A stretch of 64,000 nucleotides of DNA, taken from Vibrio owensii CAIM 1854 = LMG 25443 (lineage in GTDB: Bacteria; Pseudomonadota; Gammaproteobacteria; Enterobacterales; Vibrionaceae). The notes below the pieces were generated by a model that saw only the letters and a list, made by a program, of their open reading frames with translations, searched no databases and was not told where the DNA came from. The translations under genes were made by a program, and so were the position numbers. Location of the stretch: positions 58,622 through 122,621 of the forward strand of contig NZ_JPRD01000013.1 in NCBI RefSeq assembly GCF_000817815.1. Reading direction: 5' to 3'. Shown here one piece after another: positions 42,090-51,335 of the stretch (position 1 is its first letter; each line of letters starts with the position of its first letter).

Positions 42090-44048
42090 TTATTCTGGTT
42101 GATAATGCAAAATTGCCATCGACGTAGGAGACAACAGTACTTCGCCTTCGGCATGACCAGGATTGAGATTTCGCACATTGGTATCACACACGGTTACCCA
42201 CTCTTGACCACGTTCATTTGGTAGCTTAAATCGCGCAGGTGCGTTGGTTTGGTTGATCAGGTAAACCAACTCTTGTCCTTCCTTACCGATGCCTAAATGC
42301 AGCGCTACAGAGCTTAAACGGTTCCAATCGTCGTGCTCCATCAAGCTGCCATCAATACGACGCCAGAAGATACGGTTGTTATTGCGATTCTCACCACTGA
42401 ACGCTCGAATGAATGGCACCATATACTGATTGCGATTAGCAACCATCTGTGACATCCACACTTTGAAGTGCTGTTTGCGTTCTGTGCTCGACCAATCTAG
42501 CCAGCTAGTTTCGTTATCCTGACAGTAAGCATTGTTGTTACCGCCTTGCGTGTGCGACAACACATCCGCGGTTAGGATGTGAGGGATACCAAAGGCAAAC
42601 AGCAAGCTCGCCATTAAGTTGCGCTTTTGTTTTTCACGCGTGGCGATGATCATCAGGTTTTCGGTTTCGCCTTCCACGCCATAGTTTTCAGAGCGGTTAT
42701 CGCCGTGGCCATCGCGGTTTTCTTCACCGTTCGCTTCGTTGTGCTTCTGCTTGTAAGACACCAAATCTTGCAGGGTGAAACCATCGTGATACGTGATGTA
42801 GTTAACCGTGAGTTTGTAAGGCCAGTTTGCTGCGCTGTAGATATCACGAGAGCCCATCAAACGAGTCGCAAATTCTTTTAGGTAGCCTTGATCACCGCGC
42901 CAGAAGCTGCGGGAGATGTCGCGCAGTTTATCGTTACACTCGTTCCAACCAAATGGGAAGTTACCCACTTGGTAACCGTTAGGACCGATATCCCAAGGTT
43001 CGGCGATCAATTTGGTTTCGCGAAGAATAGGGTCTTGCGCGACGGCTTTAAAGAAGGCTGCTTCTGGATTGTAATCGTCGCCTTGGCGACCTAGCGTTGC
43101 TGCCAAGTCAAAACGGAAGCCATCGACTTTAAATTCACTCACCCAGTATCGCAGCGTATCCATAACGAGATTCAGGGCTGGCTGGTAAGTTAAGTCGACT
43201 GTGTTGCCACAGCCAGTAAAGTTCGCGAAGTTCTGACCATGTTTGATGTAGAAACGTGAATCGAGTGCTTTTAGGTTGAAGATCGTTGAGCCTTCACCGC
43301 CTTCCGCCGTGTGGTTATACACCACATCGAGGATCACTTCGATGCCGTGTTTATGCAGCTCACGGATGGTAGTTTTGAGCTCGGTTACCGCGTCTTTTTC
43401 TGCATAGCGAGGGTCCGGCACCATGAACAAGTATGGGTTGTAACCCCAGTAGTTCACTTTATCCATCTTAAGCAAATGCGGTTCATGCATACACGCTGCG
43501 ACAGGTAGCAATTGCAACGTATTAATGTTTTGCTGTTTGTAGAACGCCAACATTTCAGGTGAAGACAAACCTAAATAACGGCCTTTTGTATCGCTTGGAA
43601 CTTCAGGGTTCTGCTGAGTGAGCCCTTTAACATGAGTTTCAAACAACACCATCTCTTCCCGTGGTATGCGAGGATGATCGGTGTCTTGCCAATCAAAGTT
43701 GTCTTCAATGACGACACACTTTGGCATATCGAAGCTTTTTGCAGGAGAGAATGGAGGCTGGTAGTGAAGGGCTTTATCAATCGACTTTGCATAGGGATCG
43801 GAGATCAGCAAAGGTTCATCTTTATGCGTCACTACATATCCATACTTTTGCCCCGGTTTGATGTCAGGGATAAAAGTATGGCGAATGCCTGCATATTCGC
43901 CTGGCAAGTCGTGCAGCTTGTAACTACCGTCTTCCGCAAATAGCGCTAGTTGAATGTCTTTACTACTCGGAGCGTGAATAGAGAAGTTACAACCTTCTTT
44001 ATTTACGGTTGCGCCGAGTGGGTATGGGCGAGAGTGAAGTTGTGTCAT
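42090..44048 (-). CDS. glgX: Glycogen/limit-dextrin debranching enzyme (GlgX-type, GH13)
   Basis: About 652 residues from M27 of the longest frame (start 44048, MTQLHSRPYPLGATV), the usual GlgX N-terminus. A CBM48-like N-domain (to about 130) precedes the GH13 barrel: DVVYNHTAEGG, nucleophile DGFRFDLA, acid/base EPWD, and the third acidic residue in TYHDGFT. It removes alpha-1,6 branches. Divergent from lamB across a 445-base region with MalT-box-like repeats, so it probably belongs to the maltodextrin regulon. Confidence 0.9.
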   Translation of the reverse strand: MTQLHSRPYPLGATVNKEGCNFSIHAPSSKDIQLALFAEDGSYKLHDLPGEYAGIRHTFIPDIKPGQKYGYVVTHKDEPLLISDPYAKSIDKALHYQPPFSPAKSFDMPKCVVIEDNFDWQDTDHPRIPREEMVLFETHVKGLTQQNPEVPSDTKGRYLGLSSPEMLAFYKQQNINTLQLLPVAACMHEPHLLKMDKVNYWGYNPYLFMVPDPRYAEKDAVTELKTTIRELHKHGIEVILDVVYNHTAEGGEGSTIFNLKALDSRFYIKHGQNFANFTGCGNTVDLTYQPALNLVMDTLRYWVSEFKVDGFRFDLAATLGRQGDDYNPEAAFFKAVAQDPILRETKLIAEPWDIGPNGYQVGNFPFGWNECNDKLRDISRSFWRGDQGYLKEFATRLMGSRDIYSAANWPYKLTVNYITYHDGFTLQDLVSYKQKHNEANGEENRDGHGDNRSENYGVEGETENLMIIATREKQKRNLMASLLFAFGIPHILTADVLSHTQGGNNNAYCQDNETSWLDWSSTERKQHFKVWMSQMVANRNQYMVPFIRAFSGENRNNNRIFWRRIDGSLMEHDDWNRLSSVALHLGIGKEGQELVYLINQTNAPARFKLPNERGQEWVTVCDTNVRNLNPGHAEGEVLLSPTSMAILHYQPE

Positions 44049-44493
44049 CAGCGAATCTTTTTTTAATTTTATTGCTACCTTTAAGAAACTATAAGTAAAA
44101 AACTTTGTCTTACTAAGGTCAACCACCTTATATCGAAAATTATCACTGTAATTAAATTACTTTCTACGACCTATTTTTGACAAAAATATGAAATGGCTAT
44201 CACTTTGTAGCGGCCATAAACTGAAGAAACTTACTAATTCCTCCCTAGATTGGTGATCTAACTCGAAAAAACACCATTCGGTATATTTTCTCATCCCTTC
44301 TCATCCCCCCTAAATTAGTTTGGGGCGGAGGAAGTCATCCTTGTACTCCTTGGGTAATCTGCAGACTGTTGAAACAAACGGGGACTTGTTCCCATCTTAC
44401 CTCTCTTTCTTTAGGTGCATTTTTACTGCCTATATGTATCTAAAAGAGTGAGCAGGGAAGACAGAATTATAAATACCCTTAATGGAGTTAAGA
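44049..44493. promoter_or_regulatory. glgX/lamB divergent control region
   Basis: 445 bases without a coding frame. Contains the tandem MalT-box-like element (44290-44310) and further GGA-rich blocks at 44322-44340. The lamB leader after these sites is about 150-180 bases. Confidence 0.65.
44290..44310 (-). promoter_or_regulatory. Tandem MalT-box-like element upstream of lamB
   Basis: Two CTCATCCC-type units 10 bases apart (44290-44297 and 44300-44310), i.e. GGGATGAG on the minus strand, matching the MalT box core GGGGA(T/G)GA. An element with 19 of 21 identical bases lies before the pullulanase gene in the same relative orientation. Confidence 0.7.
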
Positions 44494-45771
44494 ATGAAAA
44501 AAGTAAGTGTAATTGCTGCTGCTGTTGCTGCAACTTTAGCTGCTGGTTCTGCTTTCGCAGTGGACTTTCATGGTTACATGCGTGCTGGTGTTGGCGTAAG
44601 CGCTGACGGTGGCCAACAACTAACGTTCGAAAAGAACAAAATTGGTCGTCTAGGTAACGAAGGCGACATCTACGGGGAAATCCAATTAGGTAAAGAAGTT
44701 TACAACAACAACGGTAAAACGTTCTACGTAGACTCTATGATTGCAATGACTTCTAACGGTTCTAACGACTGGGAAAGCACTGCAACTAACTGTGGCCTAA
44801 ACGACGCTGGTGATGCAGTAAGCTGTACTGACGACGCTCAATTCGCTCTACGTCAGTTCAACGTTCAAGCTAAAGGCGTTCTAGGTTTTGCTCCTGAAGC
44901 AACTCTATGGGCAGGTAAGCGTTACTACCAACGTCACGACATCCATATCTCTGACTTCTACTACTGGAACATCTCTGGCGCGGGCGCTGGTGTTGAAGGC
45001 ATCGAAGCTGGTCCAGGTAAAGTATCTTTTGCATGGGTTCGTAACGACCGTGGCGATATCGCTGACCCAGGTAACGATGGCGGCGATGCAAACGTTAACA
45101 CTCTAGACGTACGTTACGCTGGTCTTCCAGTATGGGAAAACGGCTCTCTAGAACTAGGTCTAAACTACGCTCTAGTTAACGAAACTGACGACGCACCAAA
45201 CAGCACTAAAGATGCAGAAGACGGTGTAATGTTCACTGCTGAATTGACTCAAGGTCTAGATTCAGGCTTCAACAAAACAGTATTCCAGTACGGTACAGAA
45301 GGCTACTCTAAAACAATGGCATTCTACGGCGACGGCAGCTGGTACGGTGCAGAAGCTGACAGTGGCGCATCTGGTTACCGCCTAATCAACTGGGGTGTAA
45401 TCGGCATGGGCGAAAACTGGGAAATGGGTCACCAGTTAGTATACGGTGTTGGTGAAGACATGTGGGCTGGCCAAGACAAGTGGGAAGCAATGTCTGTAGT
45501 TGTACGTCCAATGTACAAATGGGATGACAACCACAAAACTATCTTCGAAGCTGGTTACGCTATCGATGATAACGACGGTGCAGAGAACAAGTTCGGTAAA
45601 CTAACTGTTGCTCAAGCATGGTCTGCTGGCTCTAGCTTCTGGGCTCGTCCTGAAATCCGCGTTTACGCGTCGTACCTAACTGCAGATAAAGACGACAACT
45701 CTAACGCATTTGACGGCGGTCGTTCAGACGATACATTCCAATTCGGTGTACAAGCTGAAGCTTGGTGGTAA
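44494..45771 (+). CDS. lamB: Maltoporin
   Basis: 425 residues from ATG 44494 (GGAG at 44484; an in-frame ATG at 44482 overlaps it). Signal peptide [22 protein letters not shown], then the maltoporin start [20 protein letters not shown], the loop-1 cysteine pair region (NCGLNDAG...SCTDD), [21 protein letters not shown] and a C-terminal aromatic (AEAWW). An 18-strand trimeric channel for maltodextrins. Strongly biased codon use (many CTA, GCT, GGT) suggests high expression. Followed by terminator and malM. Confidence 0.96.
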   Translation: MKKVSVIAAAVAATLAAGSAFAVDFHGYMRAGVGVSADGGQQLTFEKNKIGRLGNEGDIYGEIQLGKEVYNNNGKTFYVDSMIAMTSNGSNDWESTATNCGLNDAGDAVSCTDDAQFALRQFNVQAKGVLGFAPEATLWAGKRYYQRHDIHISDFYYWNISGAGAGVEGIEAGPGKVSFAWVRNDRGDIADPGNDGGDANVNTLDVRYAGLPVWENGSLELGLNYALVNETDDAPNSTKDAEDGVMFTAELTQGLDSGFNKTVFQYGTEGYSKTMAFYGDGSWYGAEADSGASGYRLINWGVIGMGENWEMGHQLVYGVGEDMWAGQDKWEAMSVVVRPMYKWDDNHKTIFEAGYAIDDNDGAENKFGKLTVAQAWSAGSSFWARPEIRVYASYLTADKDDNSNAFDGGRSDDTFQFGVQAEAWW

Positions 45772-45807
45772 TCATCTAGCCACTAAGTCCTAAATTGTCC
45801 TAGAATG

Positions 45808-45841
45808 ATACAGCCAGAAACTTATCTGGCTGTATTTATTT
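45808..45841 (+). terminator. Hairpin between lamB and malM
   Basis: ATACAGCCAGA/TCTGGCTGTAT perfect stem with a T-rich tail; may allow partial read-through into malM, which has no obvious promoter of its own. Confidence 0.8.
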
Positions 45842-45873
45842 CAAAAAACAATAATGAGTCGAGGTAGACGGTA

Positions 45874-46683
45874 ATGAAAAAATGGCTTGCTCCCGTGCTG
45901 TTGGGAATGTTGGCTACAGGATGTACTTCTGTAGAACAAGTCGATATGAGCCCGAAAGGTCAACAACAAGTGATCACGCAATCGGGTGATATTCAATGGG
46001 TACCAGTTGATGTACCTGTGGTTACTGAGTTCGCTTTGACTGATAAAAGCCAGATGCTACTAGATGGTAATAGCGCAGGTGCAATTGCAGCGTTCGCATT
46101 ACCAGGCAATCGTGGCAGTCTCGATATCAAACTAGAGACCTTCGTAAACAAAAATCTAGAGTTTTACGCACCTAACGTCGTTGTTATGAACACGGCAGGT
46201 GAAACTATTTACCAAGCAGATTTCTCAAAGTTTAAGTACGAGCCAGCAAAACTGTTGGACAACGATAAATTCGTACTTGAAATGAACGTGATTCCAGACA
46301 TGACAGGTAATGACTTGCATGTACTGGTTTATACAACTTCCGCTGATCTAAAAGGAAGTTCTGAAGTTCTTCACCCTGCAAAAGCCTTCGCACTGGCAAA
46401 TCACACTCAGCCGCCAGATATTGCAGACCCTCAAGCGAAACACAGCCCACTTGGCCAGTTCCGCTTTTCAGTATCCGCGAACGATATCGTGAATACTAAG
46501 ATTGTTGCGAAAAACGACAACATTCCTCAAGGTACGGATTTAACCAGCTACTACCACAGCTCTATCAAGGCAGCGGTTGCCGCGGATGATATTCCTAAAG
46601 CGTTAACACTGCTAGATGAAGCAAAAGAACTGGGCATCGAAGGAGCACAAGAAGTATTTGTTAAAGCGGTAAATACCAAATAA
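45874..46683 (+). CDS. malM: MalM-like maltose operon periplasmic lipoprotein
   Basis: 269 residues. Lipoprotein signal (MKKWLAPVLLGMLATGC). The body follows the MalM pattern: an N-terminal beta domain (IQWVPVDVPVVTEFALT...GAIAAFALPGNRGSLDIKLETFV) and a C-terminal helical pair after a linker rich in N/D (YYHSSIKAAVAADDIPKALTLLDEAKELG). It sits right after lamB, as in enterobacterial malK-lamB-malM. Exact role unknown; probably helps handle maltodextrin in the periplasm. Confidence 0.88.
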   Translation: MKKWLAPVLLGMLATGCTSVEQVDMSPKGQQQVITQSGDIQWVPVDVPVVTEFALTDKSQMLLDGNSAGAIAAFALPGNRGSLDIKLETFVNKNLEFYAPNVVVMNTAGETIYQADFSKFKYEPAKLLDNDKFVLEMNVIPDMTGNDLHVLVYTTSADLKGSSEVLHPAKAFALANHTQPPDIADPQAKHSPLGQFRFSVSANDIVNTKIVAKNDNIPQGTDLTSYYHSSIKAAVAADDIPKALTLLDEAKELGIEGAQEVFVKAVNTK

Positions 46684-46689
46684 ATGAAT

Positions 46690-46720
46690 AAAAAAGGTCA
46701 GCAAATTGCTGGCCTTTTTT
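46690..46720 (+). terminator. Terminator after malM
   Basis: AAAAAGG.CAGC/GCTG.CCTTTTTT stem with T run. Confidence 0.85.
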
Positions 46721-47005
46721 AATTGATTTTAGAACGATAAAACTCACCCCTACATATAGTTAACTTATTCACAAATTTATTTGTTTTACTTTGTTTTTCA
46801 TATTTAACAGATCAATAATTAAAGTGTGTTCCTAACCTTACTCGTCATCGATTAGGAAATAATTAAACCTCTCAAAGTAATCTGGCTCAGCAAGATAGAG
46901 AATAATATTCTTTATCGCTAGTTTGGTATTTTGTTCTTTTTAAATATTAACTTTATCCAGATTGGTGAGTTTGTATTTACTTTGGAATATTAAAAAGGAA
47001 TTAAC

Positions 47006-47518
47006 GTGAAAATGAACATGATGAAAACTTCACTTGCTGCTGCCTTACTTGTTGCTCTTGCTGGTTGTCAATCGACAGCAGAACCAGAAGGTGCTGCTGA
47101 ACCTATTGTTAATCTGTCTCAAGACGAAGTCGTTGCTTTCATGGCGGCTTGTGACAACCCAGATAGCACGGCGAAAGGCCCAATTTCTAAACCTCTGTTT
47201 GTTGTCGGTACGTTTGCTGATTCAGATTGGAAACATGTACCTCAACGTAAATACACTTACAAAGGCAATAACTTCTATCAAGTTGTGACGCAAGAAAAAG
47301 CAGGCTCTTTCAAAATGCAGTACGCGACTGAGTTGTGGTTCCCACAATTTACCGCGAAAGGTAATCGAATGAATGTCGGTGAATTAACACCATTAACATT
47401 TGGTGGTTACGGCACAGATACTGCGGTTGATATTAAAGAAGATGGAAAATACGTTTGGAGCCTCCAATTTGAAGGAAAAGGTAAGCCACTTCACGTAATG
47501 GTTAATAAGTGCCAATAA
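47006..47518 (+). CDS. Lipoprotein resembling a free-standing starch-binding beta-sandwich module
   Basis: 170 residues from GTG 47006 (AAGGAA five bases before). Lipobox LAGC at residues 18-21 (MKTSLAAALLVALAGC). The mature domain (about 55-168: PLFVVGTFADSDWKHVP...YQVVTQEKAGSFKMQYAT...TPLTFGGYG...DGKYVWSLQFEGKGKPLHVMV) follows the same strand order and key positions as the two C-terminal modules of the pullulanase encoded at 51336. No catalytic domain. It likely holds dextrin at the outer membrane. Lies between malM and an alpha-amylase gene; own AT-rich promoter region of about 285 bases. Confidence 0.65.
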   Translation: MKMNMMKTSLAAALLVALAGCQSTAEPEGAAEPIVNLSQDEVVAFMAACDNPDSTAKGPISKPLFVVGTFADSDWKHVPQRKYTYKGNNFYQVVTQEKAGSFKMQYATELWFPQFTAKGNRMNVGELTPLTFGGYGTDTAVDIKEDGKYVWSLQFEGKGKPLHVMVNKCQ

Positions 47519-47557
47519 TATTCCATTCAGTTATTTAAAATTTATTTTTTATTTATT

Positions 47558-47586
47558 AACCCCTACATGGGAAACATGTTGGGGTT
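47558..47586 (+). terminator. Terminator between the binding lipoprotein and amylase genes
   Basis: AACCCC.ACATG/CATGT.GGGGTT stem followed by AATTTTATTT. Confidence 0.7.
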
Positions 47587-47607
47587 AATTTTATTTGGGA
47601 GAGCTTA

Positions 47608-49230
47608 ATGCGCAACGTACGATATAAAAAACTATTTGGCCAATCGCTTTTAGCCTTGAGTGTGGTTGGTGTTTTATCCGCGTGTAATTCCTCTGGTGGA
47701 AGCGATAATGGCAGCACGCCACTTCCTGATACAAGTTATGCTTGCCAAGCGAATGTAATGGAGCAAAGCAACCAACTTCGCACCTATCAAATCATGGTTG
47801 AGAGCTTTGTTGATGGCGATTCGAGTATCGGCCATGGCACAGGTTACGGCACCAGCCATCATAACGGTGATCTTCAAGGGGTTATTGATTCGCTCGATTA
47901 CATCCAAGACTTGGGCATGAATGCGATTTGGCTGACGCCAGTTTTTGAATCGGAAGCCATTGATGGACAAGATCATTGGGCTGATCGTTTGGATGCAACG
48001 GGCTACTTTGCCACGGATTATTTTAAGATTGATCCTCGCTTTGGCGATTTAGAAACGGCGAGAACCTTAGTTGATGAAGCACACAAACGCGGCTTGTATG
48101 TTTTCTTTGATGGCGTGTTTGGTCATCACAAAGAAGGGTTAATTAAGCCGTCTCCATCGGGTTTATTACCTTCTGGTTCGAGCAATCCGGTCGACTACCC
48201 AGCAAGCTTGGATTTCTATAAAGAAGTCGCGACTTACTGGGTCAAAGAGCTAAAAATTGATGGTTGGCGTTTAGACCAAGCGTACCAAGTTCCTACCGAC
48301 GCATGGACACAAATCCGCAAAGCGGTGGATGAAGCCTCACAGAGTGTGACTTACACCAACGCAGAAGGTGATCAAGTGAATCCTCTGGGTTACATGGTGG
48401 CTGAGATTTGGAAAGGCGAGTCAGAAATCGCGAGTGACGCATACGGCGCGGCTGACGATCCTGCGTTGTGCTCGGCATTTGATTTCCCAATGCGCTATCG
48501 CGTGGTGGAAACACTGGCTGTTAATGAGAGCGGTGTCGGCGGTCGTGGTGTGGATTGGTTAGACAATGGCTACCAAACACACAACCAATATCCGTCTCAT
48601 GCTCAGCCAAACTTGATGATTGGCAATCACGATTTGGTTCGCTTTGGTGACTTGTTGCAACGAGGCGGATTAGCGGATGTGAACGATGCTGAATACTGGC
48701 AACGCCACAAAGCCGCATTTGCATTCCAAGCGGCTTACACCGGACCAATCACACTCTATTATGGAGATGAAATCGGTGACCAAGTTGATGGTTTTGACGC
48801 AAAAGAAGACAACAATACGTGTGCGGTTCGTGGCGTGTGTGATGACCATGTCGCTCGCAGCAGTGCCAAGATCGAAGGCGTAACGGCAACCCTAGATGCT
48901 AACCAAGTTGATCTGAAAAACTACGTTAAGTCATTGATGACGATGCGTGCTGAACATCCTGCTTTGTATCAAGGCAGTCGCACTAACTTGGTAGCAAGCA
49001 ATGGCAGTTATGTGGACTTGAAAGTATCTGGCGATGACCAAGTCTTATTTGCTTTGAATACCCTTGAGAGTGCCCGCAATATTGTGCTGACAGAAGCGCA
49101 AGTCGGCAGCAATCAAGCGCTGGTGGATTTAATCACTAACCAACAAATCACACCAAGTAACGGGCAATACCAGATCCCGATGTCATCATTACAAGGACGC
49201 TTCTTCAAAGTTACGGCAAACACTCAATAA
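47608..49230 (+). CDS. Lipoprotein alpha-amylase (GH13)
   Basis: 540 residues. Lipoprotein signal ends VGVLSAC. Barrel motifs in order: GMNAIWLTPVFES, GVFGHHKEG (a variant of the DxxxNH region), nucleophile GWRLDQA, acid/base AEIWKGE and IGNHDLVRF. The C-terminal beta domain closes the protein. It should hydrolyse alpha-1,4 glucans at the cell surface or in the periplasm. The DVVxNH motif reads DGVFGHH, so the usual asparagine is missing, as in some divergent GH13 subfamilies. Confidence 0.88.
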   Translation: MRNVRYKKLFGQSLLALSVVGVLSACNSSGGSDNGSTPLPDTSYACQANVMEQSNQLRTYQIMVESFVDGDSSIGHGTGYGTSHHNGDLQGVIDSLDYIQDLGMNAIWLTPVFESEAIDGQDHWADRLDATGYFATDYFKIDPRFGDLETARTLVDEAHKRGLYVFFDGVFGHHKEGLIKPSPSGLLPSGSSNPVDYPASLDFYKEVATYWVKELKIDGWRLDQAYQVPTDAWTQIRKAVDEASQSVTYTNAEGDQVNPLGYMVAEIWKGESEIASDAYGAADDPALCSAFDFPMRYRVVETLAVNESGVGGRGVDWLDNGYQTHNQYPSHAQPNLMIGNHDLVRFGDLLQRGGLADVNDAEYWQRHKAAFAFQAAYTGPITLYYGDEIGDQVDGFDAKEDNNTCAVRGVCDDHVARSSAKIEGVTATLDANQVDLKNYVKSLMTMRAEHPALYQGSRTNLVASNGSYVDLKVSGDDQVLFALNTLESARNIVLTEAQVGSNQALVDLITNQQITPSNGQYQIPMSSLQGRFFKVTANTQ

Positions 49231-49258
49231 GTCATTCTCAATCAAGATAACCTATACC

Positions 49259-49308
49259 AAGCCAAGTGTTGTTCTCTACCCCAATAGAAACGCACTTGGC
49301 TTTTTTTA
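49259..49308 (+). terminator. Terminator after the alpha-amylase gene
   Basis: AAGCCAAGTG/CACTTGGCTT stem with a 24-base loop and seven T residues. Confidence 0.8.
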
Positions 49309-49574
49309 TCGCTTTGTCTAAGATGCCGCTCTTTTTAGTCATAGGTAGCGATATTCCACTTTGAACTCCCGCCTTCTTTCTTTGCATCTCTTTGTTTTTT
49401 ATCGCACAACCGACGTTGAACAGATGAAAGAAACAGTACGCAGTTTGTGAGATGTGCTGCACGATAATGAGAATATTCACATTCATGCAACGTCAAACTG
49501 TGATTTATGACTTACTCATGTGTAATTGTTATGTTTATCTTTTTGGGGATTTATATAACTAATGGAAAATTATA

Positions 49575-51194
49575 ATGAAATCCATAACGAAACTCCTCTG
49601 TCTCTTACCTCTCATTTGCTCTCCAATCGCCTATGCTGAGGTCTTGAATGGAGACTTTGAACAGTGGAATGGTAATGCACCAACGCAGTGGTCTGTGATT
49701 GATTCCGGCATTGCTGTTTCACCGACCAGTGACCCGCACCAATCTGGTGGTCTTGCGGCTCAAGTTATCGTAAATACAGGTACCCAAAGCAACACCGACT
49801 TTTTGCAAACCATTAATGTGGAGCAAGGGAAAACCTACCCATTTTCTGTCGCGGTTTATCATACGGAAGGTAATGTTAAAGCGCGTTTGGTCGTTGATGG
49901 ATACCACAGCTACTCTAATCCTCAGCAAACCAATCAGTGGCAACAACTCACGCACAGTTACACTGCATCATCAAACAAAACGATCAATGTCGGGTTGCGC
50001 TTTTATGATGAGTCGGGTTTTGACGGTTCTGAAGTCGTTTATGTCGATAACTTTCAGCCAAACCAAAATGGTGGCACTCAGCCACCGGTAGAAAGCTGTA
50101 ATGACAACGAAGTGTTACTGACATTGAACACTGACAGTTATGGCTCAGAAACCAGCTGGGAACTGAAGGATAGCCAGTCACAAGTGTTGTTTTCTGGCCA
50201 AGGTTTCGAATCGTCGAAAACTTACGAAAAAACCATGTGTCTAGCGAACGGCGATTACCAGTTTACGATCAGTGATAGTTATGGTGATGGCATTTGTTGC
50301 GGGAACGGTAGTGGCTCATACGCCTTAATGTTTGGCCAAACCACATTAGCGTCTGGTGGTGAATTCACGAAATCTCAAACCACAAGCTTTACTCTTGGCG
50401 GTTCAACGACGCCTCCGCCTGTTGTGGGTGAGTACTATAAAGCCGCAGAGGGCAAAACAGGTTTTGAGTTGAAAACAGCGCTGTTTAACATCATCAAAGA
50501 TCACACAGGACGCGGCTACTCAGCGATTTGGACCTTAGTGAAAGACGCGGACATAGACAACTACTACGAGAAAGATGGCTCCATTCTCGATATGTATTCT
50601 GAAAAACCATCTGGCAGCGATACGGTGAGCTTTACCAAAGTTACAGACCAATGTGGCCAATACAAAACGGAAGGCGATTGCTACAACCGTGAACACTCAT
50701 TCCCTAAGAGCTGGTTTGGTGGCAAGGTTGAACCGATGAACTCCGATGGTCACCACCTGTTTGCAACTGATGGCTATGTGAATGCGAAGCGCAGCAACTG
50801 GCCATTTGGTGAAGTGGGTAACAGCACTTATGTATCTAGCAATGGCTCAAAAGTCGGCTCAGCAAGCTCTACTTTGGGCTATTCAGGAACGGTATTTGAG
50901 CCTATTGATGAGTTCAAAGGTGATTTTGCTCGTGCGTATTTCTACATGGCGACGCGCTATGAAAACGTCATTGGCAACTGGGAAAGCAACTCTAGCAACT
51001 CTGACGCGGTATTGAACGGCACGAAAACGACCGTCTTTGAACCATGGATGCTGAACATGTTGAAACGTTGGCACAAAAACGATCCAGTCAGCGCGAAAGA
51101 GATCAGCCGTAACCAAGCGGTGTTTGAGTTCCAAGGTAACCGTAACCCGTTTGTGGATCACCCTGAGTTTGTAGAGATCATTTGGGGAAACTAA
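49575..51194 (+). CDS. Secreted modular endonuclease (endonuclease I family)
   Basis: 539 residues. Signal peptide (to YAE), a CBM4/9-like jelly roll (about 22-160, starting LNGDFEQWNGNAPTQWSV), a second beta domain with the DSYGDGICCG motif seen in several secreted hydrolases (about 172-278), a proline linker, then an endonuclease I domain (about 290-539) with NREHSFPKSWFGG and DGHHLFATDG, the metal/catalytic histidine region. Ordinary Vibrio Dns is only the last domain (about 230 residues), so this is an extended version with binding modules. Perhaps it degrades extracellular DNA bound to surfaces. AT-rich upstream region; terminator at 51227. Confidence 0.88.
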   Translation: MKSITKLLCLLPLICSPIAYAEVLNGDFEQWNGNAPTQWSVIDSGIAVSPTSDPHQSGGLAAQVIVNTGTQSNTDFLQTINVEQGKTYPFSVAVYHTEGNVKARLVVDGYHSYSNPQQTNQWQQLTHSYTASSNKTINVGLRFYDESGFDGSEVVYVDNFQPNQNGGTQPPVESCNDNEVLLTLNTDSYGSETSWELKDSQSQVLFSGQGFESSKTYEKTMCLANGDYQFTISDSYGDGICCGNGSGSYALMFGQTTLASGGEFTKSQTTSFTLGGSTTPPPVVGEYYKAAEGKTGFELKTALFNIIKDHTGRGYSAIWTLVKDADIDNYYEKDGSILDMYSEKPSGSDTVSFTKVTDQCGQYKTEGDCYNREHSFPKSWFGGKVEPMNSDGHHLFATDGYVNAKRSNWPFGEVGNSTYVSSNGSKVGSASSTLGYSGTVFEPIDEFKGDFARAYFYMATRYENVIGNWESNSSNSDAVLNGTKTTVFEPWMLNMLKRWHKNDPVSAKEISRNQAVFEFQGNRNPFVDHPEFVEIIWGN

Positions 51195-51226
51195 CCCCGT
51201 AGCTAAAGCAAATCATTAGAAACAAC

Positions 51227-51262
51227 AAAGCCGCCATCGTCACTGTTCGGGCGGCTTTTTTT
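51227..51262 (+). terminator. Terminator after the endonuclease gene
   Basis: AAAGCCGCC/GGGCGGCTTT stem and T run. Confidence 0.85.
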
Positions 51263-51280
51263 ATGCCGTTTTACAGGCAC

Positions 51281-51306
51281 AAAAAAGGGGAGGTTTTACC
51301 CTCCCC
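51281..51306 (-). terminator. Terminator after the pullulanase gene
   Basis: GGGGAGG/CCCTCCCC hairpin with TTTTTT on the minus strand. Confidence 0.8.
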
Positions 51307-51335
51307 AAGCTAGCACATGATTGCGCCTACTGTTT

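Noticed and set aside
49238..49486. 82-residue minus-strand frame after the amylase gene
   Set aside because: It overlaps the amylase terminator hairpin, has no ribosome site and no recognisable domain.
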